Origin: Epichloe hybrida
Taxonomy: Eukaryota > Ascomycota > Sordariomycetes > Hypocreales > Clavicipitaceae
DNA length: 64,000 nt
Direction: 5' to 3'
Assembly: GCA_019022495.1 (NCBI GenBank)
Contig: JAFEKR010000004.1
Coordinates: 2,976,001 to 3,040,000 of the forward strand
The position numbers and the translations under genes were made by a program. Below the pieces are notes generated by a model, which was not told the origin of the DNA, did not search any database, and saw nothing but the letters and a program-made list of their open reading frames with translations. This document shows positions 25,326-36,823 of the stretch, in pieces (the first letter of the stretch is position 1; each line of letters starts with the position of its first letter).

Positions 25326-27274
25326 ATGCATGTGGTTCACATGGCTTCTTCATATGCAATGTTGCTTGTAGCGGGAGCCGCGATGGCTGCCTTCCTGTAC
25401 AGCCATTATCAGCGGCGGTCTGCCCTCTCCAGAACACCTGCAAGATGCCCTGTCACGGAGAAGAGGAACACGGCAGACCCTTCATGGGGGGGGTCGAATT
25501 CGAATGCTCGCGCCGAGGAAGAAGCCAAGAAGAAGGCCGAGACAAAGTCCTACAAGAAGCTATACTATCAAGTTCAAAACTTGGAAAAGTTCCCTGATAG
25601 TATCCCCTTTGCGCGGCAAACCCTCCTTTCTCTCCTCCGGCAAGCGAACTTGGAGATGGCGAGCTGGATAGGAACCATTGCCACATCTACAGAGAGCTGT
25701 GTCGTTCGGTTGGACACGAGTTCCCCAGTCAAGACGATGTCGACTTCATCCACCCTAGACACGGGCTAGACAATGATCGGATCTGGAGGGCCAGTGCTGG
25801 ACACCTGCTCATCTCCCTGTTTCCCAATGACTTCCTCCCTGAGATCCTGGGCTTCAACCTTCACTACGAGTCGTTGGCGCCAGGCACGTTGAAGGCTGCG
25901 CATGAGCTGCCCGAGTTCGGCATCTCAGGCCATTACTTTGCCCTTCACATCTGCATCGACAACGCTGATTCAGGTCACTCAGCAATGGCCGAGGCGACCA
26001 TCAACGCTTACATCGAGCACGTCCGGAAGACCGGCATCATAGACATCAAGGAGGCTTGGAGACGTGTGCAAGCTTGATTCCTGCTATCAGAGTACCTGGA
26101 CGGCCATGATGATGTCAGCGAATACAGGCATGCTGTTGCAGACATGATCCACGCCAAGGCCGGTGTGGCAGGTCAAGTCCACTGCACCAGCCGAGCTCGC
26201 ATCGGAGGACGAAAGCTGACCGATTGGTTTTCCAACGACACGCTCTCCAGTATGAGCAGCAGCTGCTGGAAAGACCGTTTCATCACCGCCCTGACACATT
26301 CCAAGCCATGGGTGTACCCCGGGGATGGTGAACGAGGTCTTCTGCTCAGGGAGCTCTCTTGGAAGGGCCGCATGTTCGGTGCCTTTACACATAACGAAGT
26401 TCAGTGCCTCCGTACATGGATCGACCTTCTGGATGATGATCCGGCCAGAATGGAAGACAAGTACTGGAAGCTCGTTGGGCGAGCAGATGATGCAACGCCA
26501 ACAACAGCGTCACTGGCGAGCGCTAATGTTGATGCTTCTATTACTCACCCGGCCTTCCCACCACAGATGGGCATACCAGTTCCTGCGCCATCAAGAAGCA
26601 GCAACGACTTCGTCCCGTCCCCGCCACTGCAAGTCAAAAGCAACCAGAAGGTCGACTTGGATGCACTGCTGCCCCTGTGGTTCATGCATCCTTGTATCCT
26701 GGAACAAATCGTCATGTCTCCCTACCGCACCACCAGGCCACTTGGATCCATCGTTCTGCAGCTTCTCCGAGCCGAGTCAGGTTACATGCCCGAGAGTTCA
26801 GGTGTCGCGGGCATGGACGAGCAACGCCGTGATCCGGCATCTCCCATCTCTTCACTGACAGAGCTTGGCTTGGAAATTTGCCGAGAGAATAACCTGCCCG
26901 AGCCCACGTGTCTCAAGGACGTCCTGCAGAGCCGCAGCAGCAGCAATGCCAGTGGCTCATCTTTGGCGACGGCGTCGTCCGTGGACTTTGCCAACATGGT
27001 GCTCAGCTGGGCAGCCCGGCCCATTGAGAACGGAGCGTTTCTTCTCGGGCTGTCTCGTGCCTTTTTGGACCTCGAGAAATACGTGTCCGCTGCTGCTGAC
27101 CAAGGTCTGCTGCTCAGTAGGCAAGGACGTCAAGGCTTGGAAAATATGATTGAGAGAAAGCAAGATAGCTTCGAGAGGATTCTGTCAACGATAAAGTCGG
27201 AGTCTGGGGACATTGAAAAGTTCAACGCGGGCTATGGATTCGGCCGGCAGAAACTTGACGAGTTGTTGGTCTGA
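25326..27274 (+). pseudogene. Haem-oxygenase-like iron-containing redox enzyme family gene, broken
   Basis: The protein resembles fungal members of the haem-oxygenase-fold 'iron-containing redox enzyme' family (Pfam Haem_oxygenas_2 type). The middle segment holds 'NLHYESLAPGTLKAAHEL' (about 25859) and 'FGISGHYFALHICIDNADSG', with the conserved H and D residues, and the C-terminal part continues to 27274. A hydrophobic N-terminal segment (from MASSYAMLLVAG, 25341) predicts a membrane anchor. Two breaks are visible. First, the frame changes between about 25640 and 25680. Second, an in-frame TGA at 26075-26077 lies within otherwise continuous homology ('RRVQA' stop 'FLLSEYLDG'). The TGA cannot be spliced out with an intron of fungal size. 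A 56-nt intron (GT at about 25600) could explain the first break but would delete plausible sequence. A sequence error is the alternative to pseudogenisation. The reaction is unknown. Confidence 0.65.
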
Positions 27275-28919
27275 AGGAGTGAGCTCTGTCAAGAAAAAGC
27301 CGCATATTTGGCCCAGCGGCCCGGAACGTGAACGTATCCTTTCATCTATTCCCCGAGGAATGCACTCAAAAACAAAAGGGCAGACTGTGTAGTTGACGTT
27401 GTGATTTTTCTGGATACAGGCTGGACATGAAGTAAATCGGGGGAAGAAAACAGTTCACGGTAGTATCAGACCATAGACTACTCCGTGTAGTGAAACAACT
27501 CGCCAATATACCAAAAAAAAAACCAGTTCGTTCGACGCACAGGACTATATCAGTGAGGACTATTCGAGGGTAGAAATAAACCTTTTCTTCGCATAGTGCT
27601 TTGCGTTTCAATCTTTCCTTGGCAAGGCACACCGGCAGGTTTTTCTTCGCTGAGCTGCTATATTGTGACGACAATGTCATGCTCAAAAGATGAAAGATTT
27701 GTGCATGAATTGATGGGAAACTGATCCACGAATCTCGTTTGGAGCTTCGATTTGCTATACTTCAGCTAATCCAAGGGTGACTTTGATTTTTTCGGGGTCA
27801 TGCCTATGGAGCGTGTGACACTTTTGCAGTCTGTATTTTTGCGTGATACTCGCAAACTTGACTCACGGCCCACTGGGCGCAGAATACATGGCCTTTGGAG
27901 AAGTAGAGCTTGGTTAATGCCGCGTGTATTGATCCTGAAAGCACATGAGAGAGTGAGAGGTTGGATCCTCGGCTGCATCACCAAGTAGCGCAGCATGCCA
28001 TGCCACGTTATCGTGCTGGCAACCATGGTTGGCTTCTTGGCTTGAAAATGAAGAACGACAGTGTATTCCGAGCTGGCCCAGGGTCAAATTCTTGTATTCG
28101 ATGCATCTGCATCGGTACCAGGACAGCATAGCGACGGCTGATTCTTACCTCGTCACAATTAACGGAGTCGGCAAGTTTTTACGCCACAGTGTCCTTTGGA
28201 AATTCATGGTCAGCAAGTCTTCCAGATTGCCGGGCAGGTGCCCCTGACTCGACTTCTTCGCGTGAGTGAACGAGCCCCACTCTGGACTGGCCACAGGCCC
28301 ACCACCACCCACGCCGGCCCCTCCAACCAATCAACAAGGCCACAATCATGGTGGCCGTGGACCAGGTGAAGTGATTGGATCACTGGAAGTACATGTACTC
28401 CGTATCTGCGCCCCCTCCTTTCTGCCCAATGAGACGGTCGGTGTGAAGAATACGGACTCATATCCGTGCCAATGCGTGTTCATTCTAGAACTACTCATGA
28501 CTTTACGGAGTAGCCAGTATTGCTGCAAAGAAGGTTGCTGCTGCTCTTGTTAATTCGCCGCAGGGTAGACCTCAATGCCCTGTGGACAATTTCTTGGGCC
28601 CCGGATAGAGAAGGAGAATATCCAGAAGCACAACTTGTAAATATTGATGACCATGGAATCGGATGCCTCATGCCATACGCTTGCACAGGATACACCATTT
28701 CATCGTCATGCCAGCTCTGGAAGTGTTAAACCTGCACGGAAGACCGAGGAAGGTGGCGGGACGAACGTGGTAGAAGAAAGGCAGAGCAGGAAGAGGAATT
28801 CCCGTATGAAAACTGCTAGTCATGGGAAATGCCTAATATCTGGAGCCACAACTCGATACGTAGCAGCACCTAAGCCTAAAGCGGTATAGCCGATTCATTG
28901 TAGCCAAGTGGGGTTTTTT

Positions 28920-28973
28920 AATCCGTACAAGGGTTTTTTTTTACCAAGGTTCAAAGGTGGTCTTGTACGGATT
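28920..28973. repeat. 12-bp perfect inverted repeat
   Basis: AATCCGTACAAG at 28920-28931 and its exact complement CTTGTACGGATT at 28962-28973 are separated by 30 nt that include a T run. This could form a hairpin or serve as a paired protein-binding site. It lies in the gene-free stretch between the redox-enzyme gene and the cyclin. Confidence 0.55.
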
Positions 28974-30530
28974 AGGTACATATGTACATACATGTATGGA
29001 AGGCCACGGGTTCTGGCCGACCAGGTGCCTCGCCGCTATGAAGAGAAACATTGTAGAGACAGATTGGCCCAATCACCAATTGCCAAAATGCAGATTGGCC
29101 TGCTGCAGCCAATGGCGATGAGAGCGGTGGGGGGAAAGGGGGCCATCGGAAGCCTGTACGTACTTCGTCATAGTTTACATCCAGAGCAGCCGGTGCCTGG
29201 ATACTTGGAGATAGGCCGTCGGGCAGGCCGAGCACTTGATGGCTGTCTCAAGGCCGTACCCAATACAAGACTCGAGCCAGGTCGGTACCTGCCACCTCTT
29301 TTCGCCTGAAATGGTGAGTGCCACACTCGGACTGACTGACTGACTAGCTTGCGCGCTCGTCCCCCGTCCCGTCCCACTCGACTCGTCCCAGTCGTCCCAC
29401 TCGTCGCAGCCAGCACCCGCCCCGAGGGAGTTCTCGAGGTTGCTTGGCTGGTCATTCAAAACCCTCAGCATCTCGCGAGAGCTCCCTACATGTATTTTCC
29501 CTTCGCCATCAAACTCCAACGTCAAGATGAAGTTTGGTTACGCCCTGTAAACGGTACTAGCGACTCTCGCAGTCTGCTCTGGTTTCTCTCCACTCCACGG
29601 CGCTTTCTGGTTTTTCCCGTCCGTTTGTTTACCTTCTTGTACTATTTGTCCCTCTCTGGCGGCACCTCTTCTTCAGCATCGACGCCCGACTCGTCTCTTG
29701 TGCTCGCAGCGACATTCACTTGTACCTTGCGACAATCCTCGAGAACGAACAAATAAACAAACAAACAAACAACAACCCGCAATACCCGCCATACCACAAC
29801 ACCACAACACCATCTTACCACGAACTGCTCGCACCGCGCAGTCATCAACTCGAGTCTTCACTGACAGCGATACGACGAACTGGCCAGCCCCGCGTGTAAC
29901 TCGACTTGCCCTCTCTCAGCCTCAGCAATCATTGTTCCATCATTCGACTCACAAAACGCACACAGCGCACACAACGCACACAACACACACAAAACGCACA
30001 CGCAAACGCTGCTCGCACGCGCTATACGCCTTCTTCGCCACATCCAGACCTCTCCCCCAGAGCCACTGTCGGTCCCGGGCTTCGCCCCCTCCGAAATCGC
30101 CATTCGCCTGCCCACTGGCCCGCCCGGCAATACGCTGGTCGCCACCGCGCCCACGCAAATCGAGTCACACATACCCACACGGGCCACTCTCAGCCAAGGC
30201 TGTCACTTGTCGCCTCCCGTGCCTCGCCTCTCAGGCTACGTTGGCAAGAGTCACATCACCGGCCACGTCTTAGATATAATTGCCACAGTTCCAGGCACAC
30301 TTGGATACACGTTCTACGAGCGCTGCATCATTCCCCGTTCCTGCATATTGTCCGCCAGCTCCCCAGTTCCCCGCCCCAAAAGCGCGACGAACCCTGCGCG
30401 ACAAGTCATCCGTCACCAGATACTGGGTATCGTGCTGCATCATCTTCGACAACGCCTGGTGGTCGGTCTCGCCACTTGTTGAATCATCCTCTTTTCACAG
30501 CCTGTCTTCCCTCGCTGCCTAATCCGCCGA

Positions 30531-30684
30531 TGGTAGTCATCTAAAGACTATCAACTTGACTCTGAAGCATTTGTCGCAATGCCTCTTGCAAGTTGTATTC
30601 TTCTCACTCCAGTCGCCGTCTCAGCTTCGTCTACCGGTCTGATCACTGTTATAAAGTCGGCTGTCGACACCCTTGTCTAAACTG
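30531..30684 (+). promoter_or_regulatory. Short upstream ORFs in the cyclin leader
   Basis: ATGGTAGTCATCTAA at 30531-30545 is a 4-codon uORF. An ATG at about 30580 opens a second short uORF of about 33 codons (MPLASCILL...). Both lie 220-370 nt upstream of the cyclin ATG in the pyrimidine-rich leader. Whether they are in the mature 5' UTR depends on an unknown transcription start. Confidence 0.35.
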
Positions 30685-30902
30685 CCTTCTCACTTTACGC
30701 CCGGGTTTTCGCTTCCACTTGCCACTCGCAGCTATATGACGCTGTTTGCTTGAAGCTAGCCCACTGGACACGGTATCTCTGATTGCTCTTCGGTAAAACC
30801 TTGCAGTTCTCCCATCGGTCGACTTAGCCCGACGGCGACTGGAAATTTGACACACATACTGGCTTGGATTCTCATTCATTCTCAAGCTGGTGATATTCTC
30901 TC

Positions 30903-33097
30903 ATGCAAAATCACCTATTCACCAAGATGAAGTACGACGCGGATGATTCGCCCGCCTTCGTTGCATCCTCTTCCACCTCCCGGTATGCTCCTTATAGCTC
31001 TGCTTTGAGCCATGCAGCATCCACCTCCTCCGCCTCCACGTGGTCTGACGGCGCTTCTCAATCATCCGACGATACCTCCATTTCAGCAAATACGTCCGAC
31101 TCCGACTCGTGCGACTCTTCCTGTCTCTCGAAGCGGGCTGCCACCACTGCTCAAAATGTCGTCAACTATCGCCGTTCTCTTCATGAGCATGGGGCCAAAA
31201 CTGTTCCGGCCGAGCTGCGACAGAACCCCAGACGCAGCGCCCCCGGTACCGACGCCGGTCGAGGAAGCTGCCCCCCTGCGCTTGTGCGACAGTCAGATCG
31301 CAAAGTCAACTTTGTCGACAGCCTTGTTGGTATGTTATAACCACTTCTCCATGATTCACTGAACCAAATGCTCAGCCTAAACCCTTTGCAGATTCTTCTA
31401 CCCAGATCGTCGAGGCGATTTGGCCTCTTTCCTCCGCTGTATGCCGAAGTGAGCTAGGCAGCAAAGCTGTCTTGCCACTGCGCACCTTCATTCAGGAGAC
31501 TCTTCGGCGCTCAAGAACCAGCTACTCTACATTGCAGGTTGCACTGTATTATCTTATTCTCATCAAACCTCATGTCCCCCAACACAACTTTACTACCGAG
31601 CAGCCCGATGACAGACCTGCTGACCGGGCTCTTCAATGTGGACGTCGCATGTTTCTTGCTGCCCTGATACTTGCCTCCAAGTATCTCCAAGATCGCAATT
31701 ACTCAGCCCGGGCATGGAGCAAGATCTCCGGCTTGAACACTCAAGAAATCAACCAGAATGAAATCGCCTTCCTCGTCGCTGTCAACTGGAAACTACACAT
31801 CACAGATGAAGTCTTCCAGCGGTGGACAGATATTGTTCTCAAGTACACTCCGCCCCCGTCGCCACCCGCGCCTGGTGCCATTTCACAGGCCTATGCTCAG
31901 CAATCTGTTGAGTGGAAGCACATTATTTTGCAACTCGAGCCGGAGCTCACCAACGTTGAGGGCTTGTTTCCCGTCGCCCCCATCAGCACCACCGCCAGTG
32001 ACATGTGCGTGGTCTCGCCACGAAGCATTGTCAATCTTCCTCATGAGGGCCGCAGCTCAGCTGCTCTGGAAGCCTCACTGACCACGCCTGTGTCAAGGAC
32101 CTGCAACGCCCCCATCGTCATGGAGCCTACACTCACCACTGTCTACACACCCGGCCGTTTAGCTCCTGCCATGAGCCTCTTGCCAACTCCGCGTCTCACC
32201 CCGCAGACAAGCGGATTCTACACTCCTGCCGCGAGTGTCGCTTCCCAGATCCTTGGAAAGAGCAACGCAATGGGGCTTGCCATGGCCCAGGCCAGCAGTG
32301 TCAGCACCTCCCAGACCACTCTGGATCGTTTCCCATGCGCAGCTGGCTCTTCACCAAATGGGTTTTGTCCAGTCCGTCAATCCTCGCTCGCCAACTCGGT
32401 GTCAACTGCGTCTTCTCCCGAGTCCATGGTTTCGGACTCATCGCGCTCCTCACGCTCGTCCTCCATCTCCTCTGCTTCTAGCCTCGCTAGCGCGACCCTC
32501 TACAATAATCGTTGTAGTGTGCCGTTGCGATCTCGAGTCGCGAAGCTCTGGAACGACAGAGTCAGCTTGAAGCCTTCCGTCCCATCGGTTCCTGAGGATT
32601 TTGTCGATGAGCACTGCCAAAACTCTTCGGGGTTTAATGTTGACCCCGAAACCAGACTCGGTGACTCGACTGTGGACGCATTTTCTGCCAAATGTGGGCC
32701 CTCTCTGGAGGAAATGGTGTGCGATGCTGCATCTGATGCCGCCAGAGCCCTGCAGGACCTGCACAATCATGACCTCTCTGGCAGTGTTACGCCCACGGCC
32801 ACCACGGGTCGCAAGCGAAGCCGTGCCATTTCCGTTGACAATTCCCTGCATGAGAATGTCCGTGAGATGCTCATCCGCCCATACGAAACTGCCGAGCCAT
32901 CCTCGCCCAATGCGCCAGCGCGTTTGCGTGGCATGACCTCCGATCCGTACTTGCGGATGCCCACCCACACTTCCTTTGGACGCACCGCTAAACGAGCATG
33001 TTGCTCGGCTGAGGCGGCCAGTGGCTACGAAGCTGCCGGCCTTCATCCCACCATGAGCTTTCGTGGACGAGGAATGTGGGATAGTATTCTCAATTAG
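30903..33097 (+). CDS. Pho85-type (PCL/Pas1-like) cyclin
   Basis: Regulatory subunit of a cyclin-dependent kinase, expected to bind a Pho85/Cdk5-type kinase and act in cell cycle, polarity or nutrient signalling. Two exons (30903-31329 and 31392-33097; GTATGT...TTTGCAG intron) give 710 residues. The N-terminal 140 residues are Ser/Thr-rich and disordered. A cyclin box spans about residues 143-275, with 'TLQVALYYLILIKPH', 'RMFLAALILASKYLQD' and 'EIAFLVAVNWKLHIT', the order typical of PCL cyclins. The long C-terminal tail is Ser/Pro-rich, with phosphosite-like SP/TP and a 'KRSR' basic patch near residue 600. A second ATG at 30927 (MKYDADD) is an alternative start. The long upstream leader with short upstream ORFs suggests translational control. 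Confidence 0.85.
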
Positions 33098-35152
33098 AGG
33101 CCAATACATTTCACCATTGTGATCCATCAAGACAATGCATTTGACTGGAGAACAATACCAGCAGCACGTGACCGTTGTGCGTTGCCATTTGGTCTAGACA
33201 GCAACATCTAGAACCATGAATTTGTTTTAATGCCTGTCGCTGTTTCGTTTCGATATTAATTATTGCGCGAGTTTTTTCTTTGTTTCACATTTTGCCCACA
33301 TTTTCCCCCACATGTCGTGCTATACTTTGGAACACCTGGGTGGAAGACAAAGGAGCCATTCCATTTGCCAAATGGGGCTTTACAATACCACAACCTTGGG
33401 CGAGTTCGTTGCATCTCTTCGTTCTATGGAACATGCAGATGGCACCCATGGGCACGTGCTGAGAAAGGAAGCGCTTGAATTTGGCATGCATCGTCCTAGG
33501 ACTTGGCGTACTGATGAAGGGAAAGCAGAAGCCAATGATTTACTGGTTCTTTTTATGCAAAGTGGAGAGTGAGGATGCCGGAAGCAAGCTGAGAGGGGAA
33601 GGGAAATGGCTTTGTACGACTAGAGGAACCCACGCATCTTGGCGGCTTTGCTATTCGTTGTTGGAGGAGGGATAATCAAGAGAAGCATGTGACCTGGAGA
33701 GGAAACAACACAACGCCCACGACGTTCAACGTCGATGACGCAACGAAGACTCAAAACCGCAGGACCTGTCCTACCCGCAAACCAGACAAACCAAGAAAAC
33801 AATCATCACAACTCGGGCTTGACTCTTCAAGAACGCACGCCTCTTTCTTAATGACGGCTTTGCCCCCTCGAAGAGGCGGACCTTGTGCTACTTGTGAATG
33901 ACGGGAATCGTGTAACCAAAAAAAAGGGGGGAACAAAAGGCGCAAAATGGCGGAAACAGCACTCATGGGAACACGAGAGCTGAGAAGTCGAGAACTGTTC
34001 TTCATCGAGGAGAACGATGACGCTATGGCGAAATCCAATAGCTAGCTTGGCAAAGCCATAATATTCATTCATTCAGGCGCTCACGAGTCAAGTTTTGAGA
34101 GAAGCAAACAGACATGATTTGCTCCGTCTTGCCATGGCGGTAAAGTAAAGCCAGTACATGTGTAGTAAACTAATGTACCGCAAACCCTGTCCGAGTCGAA
34201 GTCCAGAACATTCCGATTTCGAGAAACATGGAGCGAGGGGGGTTTGTCTGGCAGGAATGCGCGCCACCGACTTCCCATCCGTGTGAGTCATTGTGCGCGT
34301 GAACGCGACTTGGCTTTTGCCTGCCTGGCGAACTTGCCGCATTGGGTGGGGTGGGGAAGATTGGAACCAACCGTTTGACTCGTGGCTACACCAACAACAC
34401 AATACACGCATTTGCCACTGGATGGGATAGAGGAGATGGGAAATCGGGTTGGTCTCATTTGGTCTCAGTTGGCATGGTGAGTTGGATTCACGGCACGAGT
34501 GAGAGATGGGGGCTGTGCAACTCGGCTCGTTGGAGAAGCTGGATAGGCGAGAAAAGTTGCAATAGCTGTCTGTGTATCATGTGAGATTTACTATGCGGAG
34601 TACACTTCTGCGCAGACAGATGGGTAAGACTCTGCTTTTTATGGCTACAAAGCTGGCAAAGAGAGCCGTGTAGTTGCAGTCTTCGCCGGTCTGAGTCACA
34701 CCGACGAGCTCTTTTGGCGTACAGGCCGGGGTATCATAACGACAGCTCAACATGACACTTTTGCTAAGGTGCCGCGGTCGATTCCCCCCTGGGACTAGAC
34801 ACCGTCATGCAGGATCCCTGAAAATTTTTCTTGAACAGTTGAGTCATATCCCACGCCGTGTTCGCGAGGTTGCTCCCCGATGATGAGGGTACATCAGCTT
34901 GATGAAGCTTCAAGCAGGGGTGGGTGGCAGTGTCATATTCTGCCAGTAGCAACGCATGGCTTTGAGGATTCCCCGGCTGTCGAAAACATACTTTGGACGC
35001 CGAGTAATGTGTTCTAGCGTTTGTGCAATATCCATGTGGAAACGCGGTGCACCATTGTATTCCAAGGTATCCTTTCCACTCATATCGCTGGTCCCCCGGA
35101 CTCGTCTTTCAATTAGAATATCAGAGGATGGATGAATATGATGGGTGTAACA
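33098..35152. other. Convergent intergenic region
   Basis: These are the 3' flanks of the cyclin (+) and the F-box-like gene (-). No intact gene or tRNA was recognised. A short minus-strand frame at 34910-35083 looks like a possible fragment of a sugar-nucleotide dehydrogenase and is listed separately. Confidence 0.5.
34910..35083 (-). pseudogene. Possible fragment of a nucleotide-sugar dehydrogenase C-terminus
   Basis: A 57-codon minus-strand frame contains 'RRPKYVFDSRGIL', which reminds me of the end of UDP-glucose 6-dehydrogenase-type proteins (pattern K/RP-x-x-V-F-D-G-R). Here the Gly of the pattern is Ser. There is no attached NAD-binding domain nearby. The assignment is speculative. 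The frame may be chance or an unspliced extra exon of the F-box-like gene, since it lies just downstream on the same strand. Confidence 0.2.
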
Positions 35153-36264
35153 TTAGCCTGGAATACGATCGTATTGAGGAAGCTGCAGGTCAAGGTTCAG
35201 CGCAGTTGCTATGCGCCTGAGAATTTCCTTGCTTTCGGGGGAGTCGCCGCCCCATTCGATACGTCTGCTCAATTGAACAAGCTGCTTGCGCACAACATCT
35301 TCGGGCAAGTCCTTGAATATCCAGTCGCTGATAAGGCAGTTTATGATGAGGGGATCCAGCTCTTCAGCAGATATTATCGCATTGTCAAGACAGGCAAGTT
35401 TGACCTCCCAAGGGACTGGGGTCTGACCCGTCGATCCTAACCGGATACCTCCACGGGTGAGCCAAAATATGCGACGCCTCTTTTCCTCATTCCATGGCCC
35501 TGTGATCAAATCAATGGGCATGCGCACGTTTGGATGAACATCCCGTGTTCCCCAGGTCATGCTTATGGTCTGGAAAGCTGGCCACTTGAGAGCTTGCTCA
35601 TAGTCCGCGTCGAAGCAAGCGCGGGATTTGAAATGAGAGAAGCCCCCTTCGTGGTCATGGTTGAACTTGCCCTCTCCTTCTGCGAACGGGACACTGTGTT
35701 GATAGCATCGATCTCGGGCATATTTGTCTGCCCAAGCTTGCTGCGCCTGGAGAATGAAATCGATGTCAACCCAGGGCAATTCCAACATGTCGGACTGGAC
35801 AGGTGTCAGCAGAGCCAAGGAAAAAGAGGAAGTCGTGCTTTGCGCGGGAAGTGGATTTCGAGACTGACTTGGAAAGAAGCATCACCCTCATAGACGAAGA
35901 AGATTTCGTCTTTCAACTTCGGGCCTTGAAGCTGTAACCTGGGAATGCCAAACCATTGGTCCCAGGTTTCATGGAAGACTGCCATGAACAATCGAAGAAG
36001 AGTAGCCTTTCCAGAAAGTTTAGCTCCTATCAAGTGGCTCGCACGAGGAAGAGCGAGATTGGCAGAGTACAAAAAAATGCTTTCGAGCAATTCCACAGGC
36101 AAACTCTGTAGTGTAGGACGGCCGCGAGTTGAGCGATTGGCGCGTACTGATGCCAGGGACCTTTTCATCTTTTTGGGATTCAGAGGGTTGTCCATGGCCA
36201 ACATGGGAACGGTGGACGAAGCCGATTTGCGTTTTCCCCTGACATAAACTGGTGTGAGGCTCAT
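35153..36264 (-). CDS. F-box-like protein
   Basis: Probable substrate adaptor of an SCF ubiquitin ligase. Two exons join at a 74-nt intron (35795-35868; minus strand GTCAGT...GCTGAC...CCAG). The minus strand reads from ATG 36264 (MSLTPVYVRGKRKS) and the stop is at 35153, giving 345 residues. The frame stays open to another ATG at 36372 (MKEALYHELCW), which would give 381 residues; I prefer the inner ATG because the extra stretch looks untranslated. A basic N-terminus is followed by an F-box-like 'LQSLPVELLESIFLYSANLALPR'-type core, best seen as LPVELLESIFLYS. The remainder (about 270 residues, many W and R) has no recognised repeats. Taken alone, the first frame would run on only into the intron. 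Confidence 0.65.
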
Positions 36265-36823
36265 GTCGTTGAGGCTTCCCACGAACCCCGAACTCTCGGA
36301 TGGAAGGATGCCGGCAACAATTGACAGAAGCGAGACTGACCAGCAGAGTTCATGATACAGAGCTTCTTTCATGCTCGGTGAGAGCTGACGCTTTCATCAA
36401 TTGCCCATCTCCATCCAGTATCAAGCCGCTCAGTTGTCGCAAGAAATCTCAAGGAGACATCATTCTGCATTGTGTATCGAGACTGGAAAAGTTGGAAAGC
36501 AAAGTCCAATTTCCCCATCGTTACTCCGTAGGTCGTAGGTGGCCGACCTCGAATTGACTATTTGTGGCCCCACATGGGCAGGTGAACGCGGCTGGCAGCT
36601 CTGGCCGCTGGCAACTGGCGACGTCGATTAAGTTAACTTTTCCTGGGAACCTCGTTTTTCTCCGTCAGGGCCGGACGACATTCACGACTCCGCAACCGCG
36701 ACAAGCAACCACGATAGCTGCCGGGCTTTGACGTATAGCCATTGCCGCTATCGTCGTGCCCAATGCTGGACATCATCTTTAATTCTTGCGTTATTCTGCC
36801 GCCCAGAATCAAAGTAATTCGCG
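36265..36823. promoter_or_regulatory. Divergent promoter region between F-box-like gene and Mrs2
   Basis: About 560 bp (450 if the outer ATG is used) separate the two start codons, which face away from each other. A TACTCCGTA motif is at 36522-36530. No TATA box was obvious. Confidence 0.45.

Larger units (their letters stand above)
27275..30902. other. Long intergenic region / long leader of the cyclin gene
   Basis: Over 3.6 kb has no convincing gene. The first half (27275-29000) is unique DNA with two TACTCCGTA-type motifs and a 12-bp inverted repeat at 28920/28962. The second half is pyrimidine- and CA-rich (29330-30560), with AACAAACAAACAAACAACAACC and CACACA runs typical of a long 5' leader. 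Open frames of 135-212 codons at 29349-30544 overlap each other on both strands, are low-complexity, and were not called. Confidence 0.5.

Noticed and set aside
29349..30544. Open frames of 135, 191 and 212 codons on the plus strand and several on the minus strand
   Set aside because: They overlap each other in different frames, are made of low-complexity His/Thr/Ser/Pro from CA and CT repeats, and sit in the likely cyclin leader.
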